The notes under the pieces were generated by a model. The model was given only the letters and a program-made list of their open reading frames with translations, was not told where the DNA came from and did no database searches. A DNA stretch of 64,000 bases from a bacterium (lineage in GTDB: Bacteria > Actinomycetota > Acidimicrobiia > Spongiisociales > Spongiisociaceae): contig JAPOQZ010000266.1 in assembly GCA_026710435.1 (NCBI GenBank), positions 1 through 64,000 on the forward strand, in the 5' to 3' direction. Shown here piece by piece: positions 8,215 to 18,059 of the stretch; position 1 is the first letter of the stretch; every line of letters begins with the position of its first letter. The position numbers and the translations under genes are program-made.

Positions 8215-9234
8215 TCAGAGTACTTCCAGGCTCTTGAGCACCGCGTCCGCCACAGCGTCCGCGGAGCCCGGATTCTGGGCCGTGATCAGGTTGCGGTCGA
8301 CGACGACGTGGGACGCCCAGGCGTTGCGCCCGTCGTCGAACACGGCGCCCGCATTCCGCAGCGCGCTCTCCAAGTACCAGGAGAGGCCGTGCTGGCCGGG
8401 TCTGGTCTGGTCCTCCTCCTCGTCTGTGAACGACGTGACCCGGTAGCCGTCGAACAGCCACTGGCCGTCCATGTTGGCGGGTGCGGAGAGCAGGAAGGCG
8501 GGTCCGTGGCAGACCGAGGCGATCGCAGCTTGCTTTTCGTGCAGGATGGTGATCACACGGGTCACGTCGGGGTTGTCTGCCATATCGACCATCGGGCCAT
8601 GGCCGCCGGGAACGAAGACAGCGTCGAACTCGGCTATCTCCTCGTCGGTCATGGTCGACAGGTTTGTAGGCGTTAGGAAGCCCGAGATGGCGTCGAGGGC
8701 GTCCTTGACGCGTTGGGCTTCGTCGTTGCTTTCGGCGATCACCTCGGCCAAGGCAGTTTCGAGATCATCACGGACCACCGATTCCGGGAGGTCCTCGGCT
8801 TCCAGGGAGTCGAGGAACTGGTTGTCGTTGCGCCAGGAGTGGGCGGCGGCGCGTGATATCAGCTTGCGGGCTTCCATCGGATGCATGCCGGCCTCTTTGA
8901 GAAGGCCGAACACCCGCCGGGCCGAGATCATGCCCAGTTCGGTGAGATGGTGCAGGGTGAGGCGGATGTCATCCACATCGTGCGCAAAGGTCCGGGTGAT
9001 GCTATTCAGGAAGTCCTCGTCATCGTCCGGATAGTGGAAGATCTCCTCCAATCCATATGGATCGGCGTATGGCGAGCGTCCGTCTGGGGTTGCGACGAGC
9101 ACTTCGACCCCCGCCTCGACGAAGCGTTCGAAGGGAGTCAAGGCCTCGTCGGCAAAATACCCCGTTTCGTGCATGTTTCCGTTGGCGAGTTCCATCTCCC
9201 GCGCGCTTGAGACCAGGAACAGCAATCGTGGCAT
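8215..9234 (-). CDS. DJ-1/PfpI family protein with large internal insertion
   Basis: FDAVFVPGGHGPMVDMADNP and ASVCHGPAFLL nucleophile elbow. About 140 extra residues between the first strand region and the core. Confidence 0.85.
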   Translation of the reverse strand: MPRLLFLVSSAREMELANGNMHETGYFADEALTPFERFVEAGVEVLVATPDGRSPYADPYGLEEIFHYPDDDEDFLNSITRTFAHDVDDIRLTLHHLTELGMISARRVFGLLKEAGMHPMEARKLISRAAAHSWRNDNQFLDSLEAEDLPESVVRDDLETALAEVIAESNDEAQRVKDALDAISGFLTPTNLSTMTDEEIAEFDAVFVPGGHGPMVDMADNPDVTRVITILHEKQAAIASVCHGPAFLLSAPANMDGQWLFDGYRVTSFTDEEEDQTRPGQHGLSWYLESALRNAGAVFDDGRNAWASHVVVDRNLITAQNPGSADAVADAVLKSLEVL

Positions 9235-9513
9235 GGCAAGTCATCCTTTCCGCGTCGTTGCCGGTCCGGTTTCCACTACCCGCTATGCCAGACTGTCGAT
9301 GCCTCCACCGCGGCCCACTTCCACGGGTCTCCGGATCAAACCGACTCTGCCAGACACTATCAGACCGATTGGCCGATTGGGATTCGAATTCTCTCTGCTC
9401 GGCGACGTCGCCAGACTTCCGAGGGCCGGCCCACACCCTCAACGCCCAATCGCCCTCGACCGGGAAGCTCCAAGGCCTGACGCAACCACGTTCTCTGGGG
9501 TAGGGTCTGGCAC

Positions 9514-9897
9514 ATGAGACGATCGCTATCAACCCTGTTGTTTCTGTTGTTAGTCCTGATGGTTACCGCATGCGGCGGGGAGGATACAGAGGCATCCGTC
9601 GACCCGGAAGCGGAGAGGAGCCCCCTGGGTTCGGAGGAAGCCCAAGCCTCCTTCGAGGGTTTTCTCGACAGTCCGTTCATCAGTGATTCACAGGCAGCCT
9701 CGACCAGGGACATGGTGTGGAGCGCATGCGCCGCATTCGCTGAGGGGACCACCTGGCAGGAGTTCGAGGAACAGACAAAAGCCGATGCGGAAGCGCAGGG
9801 CACCCCGCTCAGCGCCCTGGAGTTGGCCGGCCTGCGCACGGCCGCCGGTCTGGGAATTCTGGCGTACTGTCCCGAGCACTCCGACAAGGGGCCCTGA
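9514..9897 (+). CDS. Secreted lipoprotein, DUF732-like
   Basis: Lipobox VTACGG. AFAEGTTWQEFEEQTK...AAGLGILAYCPEH. Confidence 0.65.
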   Translation: MRRSLSTLLFLLLVLMVTACGGEDTEASVDPEAERSPLGSEEAQASFEGFLDSPFISDSQAASTRDMVWSACAAFAEGTTWQEFEEQTKADAEAQGTPLSALELAGLRTAAGLGILAYCPEHSDKGP

Positions 9898-9906
9898 CCT
9901 ACGTTC

Positions 9907-10215
9907 GTGCGTGTTGGGTGTCCGGCTGGAAGGGATCTGGCCAGCGTCGGCTTGGGCGATGCGGCTGCATTGCCGAAGGCGTTCTCCGCGCCCGACCACA
10001 CCCACCGCGCCGAGGAGACCGCCACGGTGCTCGAGGGTATCGGTTCCACCAGTATCGACGGAACGACCATCGATGTGGCGCAGAGGCCGGTGGTCGTGAC
10101 ACCGCCCCATGCGCACCATGTGACCATCGCGGGTCGGGATGGACCGATGGTGGTCTTCCGGATGTACGTGCCGGCCCGTAGCGAGCAGCGCTGGCTGGCA
10201 CAGAGTAGGGACTGA
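9907..10215 (+). CDS. Cupin-like protein (short; may be truncated)
   Basis: DHTHRAEETATVLEGIGSTSIDGTTIDVAQRPVVVTPPHAHHVTIAGRDGPMVVFRMYVP. Confidence 0.5.
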   Translation: MRVGCPAGRDLASVGLGDAAALPKAFSAPDHTHRAEETATVLEGIGSTSIDGTTIDVAQRPVVVTPPHAHHVTIAGRDGPMVVFRMYVPARSEQRWLAQSRD

Positions 10216-10234
10216 AGGTGGAGGAGAGGGTCGC

Positions 10235-11095
10235 GTGAGCAGGCTTTACATCGTCGGTGCCGGAACGCCGACGCCGACGCCGCAGCGATTCGGTACGGCC
10301 TATGTGGTCGATACCGGGTCTGATCTGGTGATGTTCGATTGCGGTCCGGCTGCCACCCACAAGCTGGTGAAGGCCGGCCTGTGGCCGACCCGCATCGATC
10401 ATCTCTTCTTTACCCACCACCACTTCGACCATGACGCCGACTATCCGTGCTTTCTCCTTTGCCGGTGGGACCAGAGCATCGGCCGGGAGGGCTTGCTCAC
10501 GGTGCGGGGACCCACTCTCACGGCCAGGATCACAGAAGGTCTCATCGGCGACGACGGGGTCTTCGCTCATGACTGGAAGGCCCGGGTCGGGGCGCCGGTG
10601 AGCCAGCGGGTGTTCGTGAACCGGGGCGGTGTGCTTCCGCGCCCGGCGCCCGTCGTGGATGCCGCCGATATCGGGCCCGGTATGGTCATCGAGGGTCCCG
10701 ACTGGTTGGTGCGGTCCACAGAGGCGGTACATGTACAGCCGTTCCTCGACTCTCTCGCATACCGGATCGAGACACCGACCGCGAGCATCGTCGTCACCGG
10801 GGATACGGAGCCGTGCAGCTCCGTGATCGAGCTTGCCAGGGGGGCGACCGCCCTGGTCAGCATGTGCTGGGATCACCAGGAGGCGATGCAGGAATGCGGT
10901 GAGGCTCCGGGGCAGACCGGGACGACCGGAGCGGCACGGATGGCCCATCGAGCGGGCGTGGAGAAACTCATCCTGGTCCATAGAGGGCCCGGTCTTGAGG
11001 GTGAAGAGTCCGAGGCGCGGGCCCGAGCCGATGTCGGGCGGATCTTCGCCGGCGAGGTGATCCTTGCCGACGAACTGGATGTGATAGACATCTGA
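10235..11095 (+). CDS. MBL-fold metallo-hydrolase
   Basis: GTG start; GAGTPTPTPQRFGTAYVVDTG...IDHLFFTHHHFDHDADYP (HxHxDH). Confidence 0.88.
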   Translation: MSRLYIVGAGTPTPTPQRFGTAYVVDTGSDLVMFDCGPAATHKLVKAGLWPTRIDHLFFTHHHFDHDADYPCFLLCRWDQSIGREGLLTVRGPTLTARITEGLIGDDGVFAHDWKARVGAPVSQRVFVNRGGVLPRPAPVVDAADIGPGMVIEGPDWLVRSTEAVHVQPFLDSLAYRIETPTASIVVTGDTEPCSSVIELARGATALVSMCWDHQEAMQECGEAPGQTGTTGAARMAHRAGVEKLILVHRGPGLEGEESEARARADVGRIFAGEVILADELDVIDI

Positions 11096-11376
11096 GCGGC
11101 AACCCTCGGACCGGCGATCTGTGGCAGCTTCCGGGCACGATCTGATCGAGCTTCCGAGTAGAGGAATCGAAGGGCCTCGCAACCGCAGGAATTTGCATAT
11201 GCCCACCCCGGCGTGGCGCTTCAAGCCGGCGGAGGCAAGATCGCCGGCGATGCCTCCCCTGGCCGACGCACCTGCCGACCGTGCTCTGCGAGAATTGATC
11301 CGCTCGATGGACCGGGCCACACCGGGAAAGGGGGAGCGTCGTATTCTCCGAGTGACGCTATCGAGGAGGAGTCGGT

Positions 11377-12663
11377 ATGGGCGACTATCCACAAGTCCAC
11401 GTTGCGAGGGCCGGGTCAATGCTCGTCGACGATACTGACGTCCCTCGCGCGAAGGGATTCCCACTCAGTGCCGGCGACGCGACCGGATGGTCGATCTTCG
11501 ACCGCGACATCCCGTACCCGATCGCCTTGATGTCCGAGTCGGCTCTCGATCACAACGGCGCGACAATGCGCGCGTTCTGCCTGCGCAATGGAGTTGACCT
11601 GGCGCCCCACGGCAAGACCACCATGTCGCCCGAGTTGTTCCGCCGCCAGATCGACGACGGGGTCTGGGCTATCACCGCCGCTACCACCTGGCAGGCCATG
11701 GTCATGCAGGAGTGCGGCGTTCCCAGGGTGCTGATCGCCAATGAGGTCGTGTCCCCCGGTGAGATCGAATGGTTGGCCGGGGCTCGGGGCGACGGGTTCG
11801 ACGTCATGTGCTACGTCGACTCGCTCGACGGAGTAGCCGTCTTCGACGAGGTCCTGGGCAGGTTGCAACCCGCCCGGCCGTTCCCGGTCCTGGTCGAGAT
11901 GGGAGTCCCCGCAGGACGGGCGGGCGTGAGAAGCATCGAGCAGGGCCTGGCGGTTGCGGGCGCGGCGGCCTCCTCCGTCCATCTTGCGTTAACGGGAGTA
12001 GCCGGTTTCGAAGGTCTCCTGGGAGCTAGGGGAGACCGGAGCGCCCTCCAGGTGGTCGACGATTTCCTTGATCAGATCGTTGATCTGGCCTGCGAGATTG
12101 CCCGGCGTGGCTGGTTCGAGCCCAGCCCCGACCTGATCCTCACCGCTGGCGGTAGCTTGTACTTCGACCGTGTGGTCTCACGGTTCTCCCGCGCGGAGTT
12201 GGGCGGGCCTTACCGGTTGGTTATCCGCAGCGGCTGCTACCTGACCCACGATGACGGTTCGGTGCATCGGTCTTCCCCTATGGGAGAGGCGAGTAGGACA
12301 GGATATCCCGAGCATCTGGTCCCTGCCATCGAGGTATGGGGAACGGTCCTTTCACGCCCGGAACCGACCAGGGCGATCGTGGGGGTGGGACGCCGCGATG
12401 TCTCCTTCGACGGGCTTCTGCCGGTTGCCAAGAGAGTTCGCGGGAGGGACCAGACGACGGTCGAGGTGGCGCCTCCGATGCGAACGGTGGCGCTCAACGA
12501 CCAGCATGCATTCATTGACCTGGAAGAAGATACGCCGCTGGCGGTGGGTGATCTCGTGGGGTTCGGCATCTCGCATCCGTGCACTACTTTCGACAAGTGG
12601 AGGGCGATCCCGATCGTGGGAGACGACTACCGGGTCGTCTCGGTCGCGCGGACCCTGTTCTGA
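11377..12663 (+). CDS. PLP-dependent D-amino-acid lyase/deaminase-like (alanine racemase N-terminal fold)
   Basis: FCLRNGVDLAPHGKTTMSPELFRRQIDDGVWAITAATTWQAMVMQECGVPRVLIANEVV...GVGRRDVSFDGLLP...NDQHAFIDLE. Confidence 0.85.
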   Translation: MGDYPQVHVARAGSMLVDDTDVPRAKGFPLSAGDATGWSIFDRDIPYPIALMSESALDHNGATMRAFCLRNGVDLAPHGKTTMSPELFRRQIDDGVWAITAATTWQAMVMQECGVPRVLIANEVVSPGEIEWLAGARGDGFDVMCYVDSLDGVAVFDEVLGRLQPARPFPVLVEMGVPAGRAGVRSIEQGLAVAGAAASSVHLALTGVAGFEGLLGARGDRSALQVVDDFLDQIVDLACEIARRGWFEPSPDLILTAGGSLYFDRVVSRFSRAELGGPYRLVIRSGCYLTHDDGSVHRSSPMGEASRTGYPEHLVPAIEVWGTVLSRPEPTRAIVGVGRRDVSFDGLLPVAKRVRGRDQTTVEVAPPMRTVALNDQHAFIDLEEDTPLAVGDLVGFGISHPCTTFDKWRAIPIVGDDYRVVSVARTLF

Positions 12664-12911
12664 GTCGGGAGCACTTCCCGCAGATGTCACCAGCACCCCT
12701 CCTGATTGGGGTCCGCCACTCCGGCCCGGTTATCCGGGAGGATGTGGCTGTGGGCCGGTCGGCCGGTGAGTGCCCATTTGGCCGCGCAGGCGGAATCCGG
12801 ATGGTTCCGGAGCGGTTCGTAGGTCCCGATCGGGTGTCCGGTTGCGGGTATCCGAATCTCCTCCGACTCCGAGCGTGCCGGCAGTAGTCGGGCGGCCAAC
12901 CGAAGGCAGGC

Positions 12912-14963
12912 TCAGTCCCTCCAAGCCTCGAGTTCGCCTGCCCCGATGTGGCGTTCCTGCAGGGACCACTCCTCGCGTCCTGCCACGAAGCCCTCGTAGA
13001 TCGCATGGTCGAGCGAGCGGGGCGCGACACAGTCCCCGATCCGGTGGAGATGCTCGAGGTGGCCCTTCAACTCCCTGTACAGACCGTCGTCGGCGACGCG
13101 TCCCGTGATCAGCACCACAGCGGCTATTCCATCCAGTCTCTCAGCCTCGCCGGAGTAGAGGTTGCACGCGGTTACGGTGTCGTTGCCGATCTCCGAGACC
13201 CATGAGTTCAACCGGTAGCGAAGCCCCTTGGAGAAGAGGCGCTGGTACACGAAGCTCCGGTCGAGGGTGGTGACGGTGGCCGGGAACAGATCGGCATGGG
13301 GACTGATGAGTTCTACCTCCGCTCCCCGGTTCACCAGCACCTCGGTGGTCCCGGCCGCGTAGCGTGATCCGTCCCCGTCAAGCACCACCACCCGGCCGCC
13401 CGTGACATGGCCTTCCCCGAGGACCTCCCATGGGGTAACCACATGGGGTAGCTCTGCTCCGGGAATCCGGCGGGTCAGGGGAGCGGCATACGAGTAGCCG
13501 TCCCTCCCTGGCAGTGCTCCGGTGGCGATTACCACTCCATGGGGGTTCTCCTGCGCCACCAGCTCGGCCGTGGCTCGCACGCCGAGACGGACTTCCACCC
13601 CGAGTTTCTCCAGATGGTTATGGAGGTCCGTGACGATCCACCCGAAGGTTTCCCTGCCGGGTGTCTCCATGGCCAGGTTCACCTGCCCTCCCAGCCGATC
13701 CTCCGCTTCGAGCAGCAGGACCCTGTGTCCGGCGCGCCCAAGCCCTTCGGCTGCCTTCAGCCCGGCCGGACCCCCACCGACCACTAGCCAGCGGTGTGGG
13801 GCCGCGGTCAACTTCAGGCTCCGGGCGCCGAACTTCCCCTCGCGACCGGTAGCCGGGTTCACGGTGCATGCCACCGCGAGCCCCCGGAACACCCGCGATA
13901 TGCACCCCTGGTTGGCCCGGATGCAGCGGTAGACCTCGTTCTCGCGTCCTTCCCGGACCTTGTTCGGATACTCGGGGTCAGCGATCATCGTGCGGGTCAT
14001 CGCCACCATGTCCGCCTGGCCGGTCCTGACCATCTCCTCGGCCTGTGCCGGATCGTTGAGTCCCCCGATGGCGAACGTGACCAGCCCCGGTACCGCTGCC
14101 TTGATATCGGCCGCCATCGCCACCATGTGGCCGCTCGGGACATCCGAGGGGGCTATCTCCAAGCCCTTGTTGAAGCCGGCGGCGGACAGGCTCACGTAGT
14201 CGATGTATCCGCTGTCCCGGAGGGCGGTGACGATGGCGATCGTGTCGCTCACGTCATGGGCCCCTTCCAGGAAGTCGGTCATCCCGAGCCGGACACCCAC
14301 CACGTAGTCAGGGCCCACCGCTGACCGCACCGACTCGATGATCCTCATCGGGAGCCGGAGGCGGTTCTCCACCGGACCTCCGTACTCGTCCGTGCGGCGG
14401 TTGAACATCGAGGAGAGGAACTGGTGGATCAGGTAGCTGTGGGCGAAGTGGAGCTCCACCCCTTGGTAGCCCCCCGTACGGATGATCTCCGCCGAACTGC
14501 GGTAGGACTCGACCAACTCGTCCATTTCCTCCGGTTCCATCGCCTTGGCCATCTCCGATGGGTGCGGAGAGGGAATGGCCGACGCGCTCCACAACACGCG
14601 GGGGTCGTCGTTCGCGTCGCTGGGCATCATCATCCCCACATGGGCGAGTTGGCCGAAGATGACCGCCCCGTAGCCCTGGATCGCCGCGGTGAGCCGGCGA
14701 TCGTACGGGATTCCCTCGTGTAGGTAGGCGAGAGTGGCCCCGCGCTGCGCTCCGGTCGGGTGTACCGGCCGGCTCCCCGTGATCATGAGACCGACGCCGC
14801 CGGCCGCTCTGGCAACCTTGTAGTCGTAGTCTCTCTGCGAAACGAGGTTACGCACCGAATATGCTTTGCCGTGAGCAGTCTGCATGAGCCGGTTGCGAAC
14901 TGTCGCATTGCCGATATCGAGAGGGCTGAACAGGTGCGGGTATTGCGTCACGAGAACTCCCAA
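12912..14963 (-). CDS. NADH:flavin oxidoreductase (2,4-dienoyl-CoA reductase / trimethylamine dehydrogenase-like)
   Basis: HLFSPLDIGNATVRNRLMQTAHGKAY...CIRANQGCISRVFRGLAVACTVNPATGRE...WLVVGGGPAGLKAAEGLGRAGHRVLLLEA. Confidence 0.92.
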   Translation of the reverse strand: MGVLVTQYPHLFSPLDIGNATVRNRLMQTAHGKAYSVRNLVSQRDYDYKVARAAGGVGLMITGSRPVHPTGAQRGATLAYLHEGIPYDRRLTAAIQGYGAVIFGQLAHVGMMMPSDANDDPRVLWSASAIPSPHPSEMAKAMEPEEMDELVESYRSSAEIIRTGGYQGVELHFAHSYLIHQFLSSMFNRRTDEYGGPVENRLRLPMRIIESVRSAVGPDYVVGVRLGMTDFLEGAHDVSDTIAIVTALRDSGYIDYVSLSAAGFNKGLEIAPSDVPSGHMVAMAADIKAAVPGLVTFAIGGLNDPAQAEEMVRTGQADMVAMTRTMIADPEYPNKVREGRENEVYRCIRANQGCISRVFRGLAVACTVNPATGREGKFGARSLKLTAAPHRWLVVGGGPAGLKAAEGLGRAGHRVLLLEAEDRLGGQVNLAMETPGRETFGWIVTDLHNHLEKLGVEVRLGVRATAELVAQENPHGVVIATGALPGRDGYSYAAPLTRRIPGAELPHVVTPWEVLGEGHVTGGRVVVLDGDGSRYAAGTTEVLVNRGAEVELISPHADLFPATVTTLDRSFVYQRLFSKGLRYRLNSWVSEIGNDTVTACNLYSGEAERLDGIAAVVLITGRVADDGLYRELKGHLEHLHRIGDCVAPRSLDHAIYEGFVAGREEWSLQERHIGAGELEAWRD

Positions 14964-15031
14964 CGGGCCGCTGCGGCACCCGTCAAGTTAGCCGCCCCGC
15001 GGTGGGTCCGCCCGGTCCGGACTCCGGGATC

Positions 15032-16471
15032 ATGAGTGACCGCAGCCTCGCTTGCGACGTCTTGGTGGCAGGTTCCGGGATCGGGGGGATGAGCGCCGCC
15101 GTAGCGGCCGCCCAGGCGGGGGCCGACGTGCTGGTGGTCGAGAAGGACATGACGGTTGGAGGCAACGCCCGCTGGGCGGGAGGCTTTGATATCGAGTCGG
15201 ACAGCTTCGGCGGGATGCGTGACGGCAACCCGGAGGGCGATCCCGACCTGCAGAGGGCCTTGGTCCACGACTTCCCCGTGGCGCTCGACTGGTTGCGCTC
15301 CTTCGGAGTCAAGTTGGTGCCGGATCCCCTCAGCCCCGGTCGGTTCAACTACCACCCCCACCAGGGGTTGGGCGGCATTCGCATGTTCACCACTCTTCGT
15401 AGCCGCTTGGAGGCCGATGGTGGCCGCATCCTGCTCGGAACGGGGCTCGCGCACTTGCTTACAGGTGATCGCGGGGAGGTCGTTGGAGCAGTTTGTAGCG
15501 GAGACGGAGGTGTCCTCCGAGTCGAGGCGGGGGCAACCATCCTGGCGACCGGCAGCTTCAGCCGGAACACCGAGATGAAGGTCCGCTACTTCGGCGCGAC
15601 CGGCGACCGGACCAGCTACTACGGCTCGCGCCATCACGACGGGGACGGGATCCTTGCCGCGCTAGCCGTGGGGGCGTCGCTCAGCACCGGTGTATCGGTC
15701 AGTACCGGGGGGTGCGTATTCGCTCCGCCGTTCGAACCGCCGGATGACCTGCGCGAGTTCCTGGGAGGGGGGAGCGGGCTCTCTGAGGAGGAACGACGGA
15801 TGCCGGAGCCGGTTCCGTCAGGTGTACAGCGGCTCAGCCTCCGCCCGCCGATCTGGGGTGACGAGCCGTCGATCCTCGTGAACCTCGGCGGTGATCGGTA
15901 CGTCGACGAGTCCTCCCGATACACGGTGATCGGCTGGGCGACTACCGGCCAGCGGGAAGGTCTGGGTTTCTGCGTCTTCGACCACCCGCTGTACGTGGAG
16001 TTCGAGGAGACCATCGAGGTTGCCCGAGGTTGGGGTGCTCGGATAGTGCAAGCCGACACGGTGGAGGAGCTTGCAGCCCGGCTGGCAGCCTGGCGCGCAA
16101 CCCCGTCCTACAACGAAGGCGTCAACCCCCGACGGCTGGTGCGGACCCTCGCCGAGTACAACCTGGAGGCTCGGGGCGGTCGTCTCCACGAGTTGTGGCC
16201 ACCCCGTAGAGAAGGTGGCCGACCGATCAACCGACCCCCTTTCTACGCGGCGCCAGTCGTTCAGGGCGTGGTGGACCCGGCCGGAGGGTTGCGCATCGAC
16301 TCTGATGCCCGGGTCCTTGATCGGGGTGGAAGGCCCATCGAGGGACTGTTCGCGGCGGGTGCCGATGCCGGCCGCGCCTACACGAGGGAACACGGGGGCC
16401 TTGCCTTCGGTCTGATCTTCGGCCGCCGCGCCGGTGGGAACGCCGCACGCTCGAGCAGCGGAGGCGGTTGA
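15032..16471 (+). CDS. FAD-binding dehydrogenase (fumarate reductase / 3-ketosteroid dehydrogenase family)
   Basis: CDVLVAGSGIGGMSAAVAAAQAGADVLVVEKDMTVGGNARWAGG...LFAAGADAGRAYTREHGGLAFGLIFGRRAG. Confidence 0.9.
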   Translation: MSDRSLACDVLVAGSGIGGMSAAVAAAQAGADVLVVEKDMTVGGNARWAGGFDIESDSFGGMRDGNPEGDPDLQRALVHDFPVALDWLRSFGVKLVPDPLSPGRFNYHPHQGLGGIRMFTTLRSRLEADGGRILLGTGLAHLLTGDRGEVVGAVCSGDGGVLRVEAGATILATGSFSRNTEMKVRYFGATGDRTSYYGSRHHDGDGILAALAVGASLSTGVSVSTGGCVFAPPFEPPDDLREFLGGGSGLSEEERRMPEPVPSGVQRLSLRPPIWGDEPSILVNLGGDRYVDESSRYTVIGWATTGQREGLGFCVFDHPLYVEFEETIEVARGWGARIVQADTVEELAARLAAWRATPSYNEGVNPRRLVRTLAEYNLEARGGRLHELWPPRREGGRPINRPPFYAAPVVQGVVDPAGGLRIDSDARVLDRGGRPIEGLFAAGADAGRAYTREHGGLAFGLIFGRRAGGNAARSSSGGG

Positions 16472-16525
16472 CGAACACCGGCACGAGAGGCCGGGGTGAG
16501 ATGGTCTTGAAGATTGCGGTGACAC

Positions 16526-16561
16526 GAGAGAGGCGGCCCCGCTCGGCGGGCCGCCTCTCTT
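16526..16561. terminator. Putative bidirectional intrinsic terminator between convergent genes
   Basis: gagagaggcggccc-cgctcggc-gggccgcctctct, perfect 13-bp stem. Confidence 0.75.
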
Positions 16562-16589
16562 CGTTTGGTCGTTTGTGCTTCCGGTGCCT

Positions 16590-17504
16590 TCAGCGCCCGT
16601 ACCCGTCCCATGGGCCGATCGAGCGTGAACGGTTGGGGATACCGGCAATCTCGGGTGCCTGCATCGGGTCGTCCGGGTCGTAGTTATCGGCGATTCCCTT
16701 GACGATGAAGTCGGGCTCGAGCGTCACCCAGTTGATCAGGTCCCCGTCGAGGCGGAAGATCCAGGTGGTGCCCTCTTCGTTGTCGGCGAGGAACGAACCA
16801 TGCTTGACCCGGGCGGGCCGCCAGAAGTAGACGCCGGGGGAGATTGGGCCGTAGTTGTAGGTCATGCTCCCCGACAGGCAGTAGGCCTCTTCGAACACCG
16901 GATGGTGCATTAGCCGCTCGTCACCCCAGCCGGCCGGAGCGTGGCATACGAAGGTGCGGAAGCCCTTGGTCTGGTAGTTGGGGTCCCAGTCGAAGAAAAG
17001 GTCCTTCTTCTGGAGGAACTGCTGCGTGAGTCCCCTTTCGGGCTTGTTCTGGATGAAGTCCATCTTCTCGGTGTGCATGATGGTGAGCTCACCAGGTTCT
17101 TCGGAGACCGTGTTACCGCCCTTGGGGACGAAATCGCTCTCGTCACGGTCGGAAATAGAGAAGCCCCAGTCGCCGTACTCGCGGAAAATCAGAACCTCGC
17201 TGCCCGACTCCACTCGCATGTGCGGGACTCGCAGGCCCGCCGGAGCCCGCCAGTATCCACCCGGCCCGAAGTCGGTGTCGCCCAAATGGACCCGACCCTC
17301 GAGGACGAACCACTCGGTGTCGGCGCTGTGATAACCGCCCGGGCGTCCCCAGTCGGATTCGAAGAAGACCTTGAAGGATCCTGCCCCGTTTTCCTCGTCG
17401 TAGGACAGGTTCTGTTGGCGTGCCCGACCCTCGCCGCGGGGGAGCTCGGGCGCATGCCAGATGAGGTCCCGCTGATGTACCATTTCGACGTGCGGTCGCA
17501 TATC
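16590..17504 (-). CDS. Bicupin protein (DUF4437-like)
   Basis: GYHSADTEWFVLEGRVHLGDTDFGPGGYWRAPAGLRVPHMRVESG and FEEAYCLSGSMTYNYGPISPGVYFWRPARVKHGSF. Paralog of 26817..27581. Internal ATG chosen. Confidence 0.75.
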   Translation of the reverse strand, partial: DMRPHVEMVHQRDLIWHAPELPRGEGRARQQNLSYDEENGAGSFKVFFESDWGRPGGYHSADTEWFVLEGRVHLGDTDFGPGGYWRAPAGLRVPHMRVESGSEVLIFREYGDWGFSISDRDESDFVPKGGNTVSEEPGELTIMHTEKMDFIQNKPERGLTQQFLQKKDLFFDWDPNYQTKGFRTFVCHAPAGWGDERLMHHPVFEEAYCLSGSMTYNYGPISPGVYFWRPARVKHGSFLADNEEGTTWIFRLDGDLINWVTLEPDFIVKGIADNYDPDDPMQAPEIAGIPNRSRSIGPWDGYGR

Positions 17505-17617
17505 CACTCCTTCTCGCACCTTGCAGGGCCGAGTTTCGATTGCCGGAGGTCAGGTGTCAAGCGCGTCTCCGAGAAGGGTCGGCTACGCGGCGCGATCGTC
17601 ATGGGAGAGGAGCCAGG

Positions 17618-17959
17618 GTGGGAATCACCGAGCTCACGGAGCAGATCCAGAGGTTTCTCGACTCGGTGCCGGAGAAGGACGATGTCCGGGCATTTTTGAG
17701 AGCGGTCGAACGCGTGTCGGACGTGGCGGTTCCGGTCTACGACGGGCCCGTGGAACTGCTGGTACCTCCGTCGGCAATCATCGGTAACGACGGATCGCCC
17801 ATCATCACCAAGGATGCCACCCGGGGCCAGTTGATCGATGCCGGAACCGGTTTCCGGACCAATGCGGAGAAGCTGATCTCCGAAGCGGGCCGGGCTATGT
17901 CAACCGCCATCACGCTCGAGCAGTTGGCCGACAGCCTCGCCCCCGGACGGCGCCGCTAG
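17618..17959 (+). CDS. Hypothetical protein
   Basis: GTG start, VGITELTEQIQRFLDSVPEKDDVRAFLRAVERVSDVAVPVYDG. Its stop codon lies at the boundary of MITE family 1. Confidence 0.55.
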   Translation: MGITELTEQIQRFLDSVPEKDDVRAFLRAVERVSDVAVPVYDGPVELLVPPSAIIGNDGSPIITKDATRGQLIDAGTGFRTNAEKLISEAGRAMSTAITLEQLADSLAPGRRR

Positions 17960-18059
17960 GTGGGTGCTGAACAATGACGATTGCTCGGGCCTGCCGCCCG
18001 CCAGCCCAGGCATTTTGCCGGCGGTTGGCAGGCCGCTGGTGGATTGCTCAGTACCCTCC
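17959..18059. mobile_element. MITE-like family 1, copy 1 (101 bp, TA-flanked)
   Basis: TA|ggtgggtgctgaacaatgacgattgctcgggcctgccgcccgccagccc...ggattgctcagtaccctcc|TA. Inverted ends. Confidence 0.9.

Noticed and set aside
9895-10215. In-frame TGA between lipoprotein ORF 9514..9897 and cupin ORF 9907..10215 (same frame), a second possible Sec/readthrough site
   Set aside because: DUF732-like lipoproteins end shortly after the YCP motif, so the TGA is a natural stop. The two products are unrelated families and the TGA is not at a Cys position.
9899-11464. 521-aa minus-strand ORF opposite the MBL hydrolase
   Set aside because: Shadow ORF. The plus frame carries the HxHxDH metal motif.
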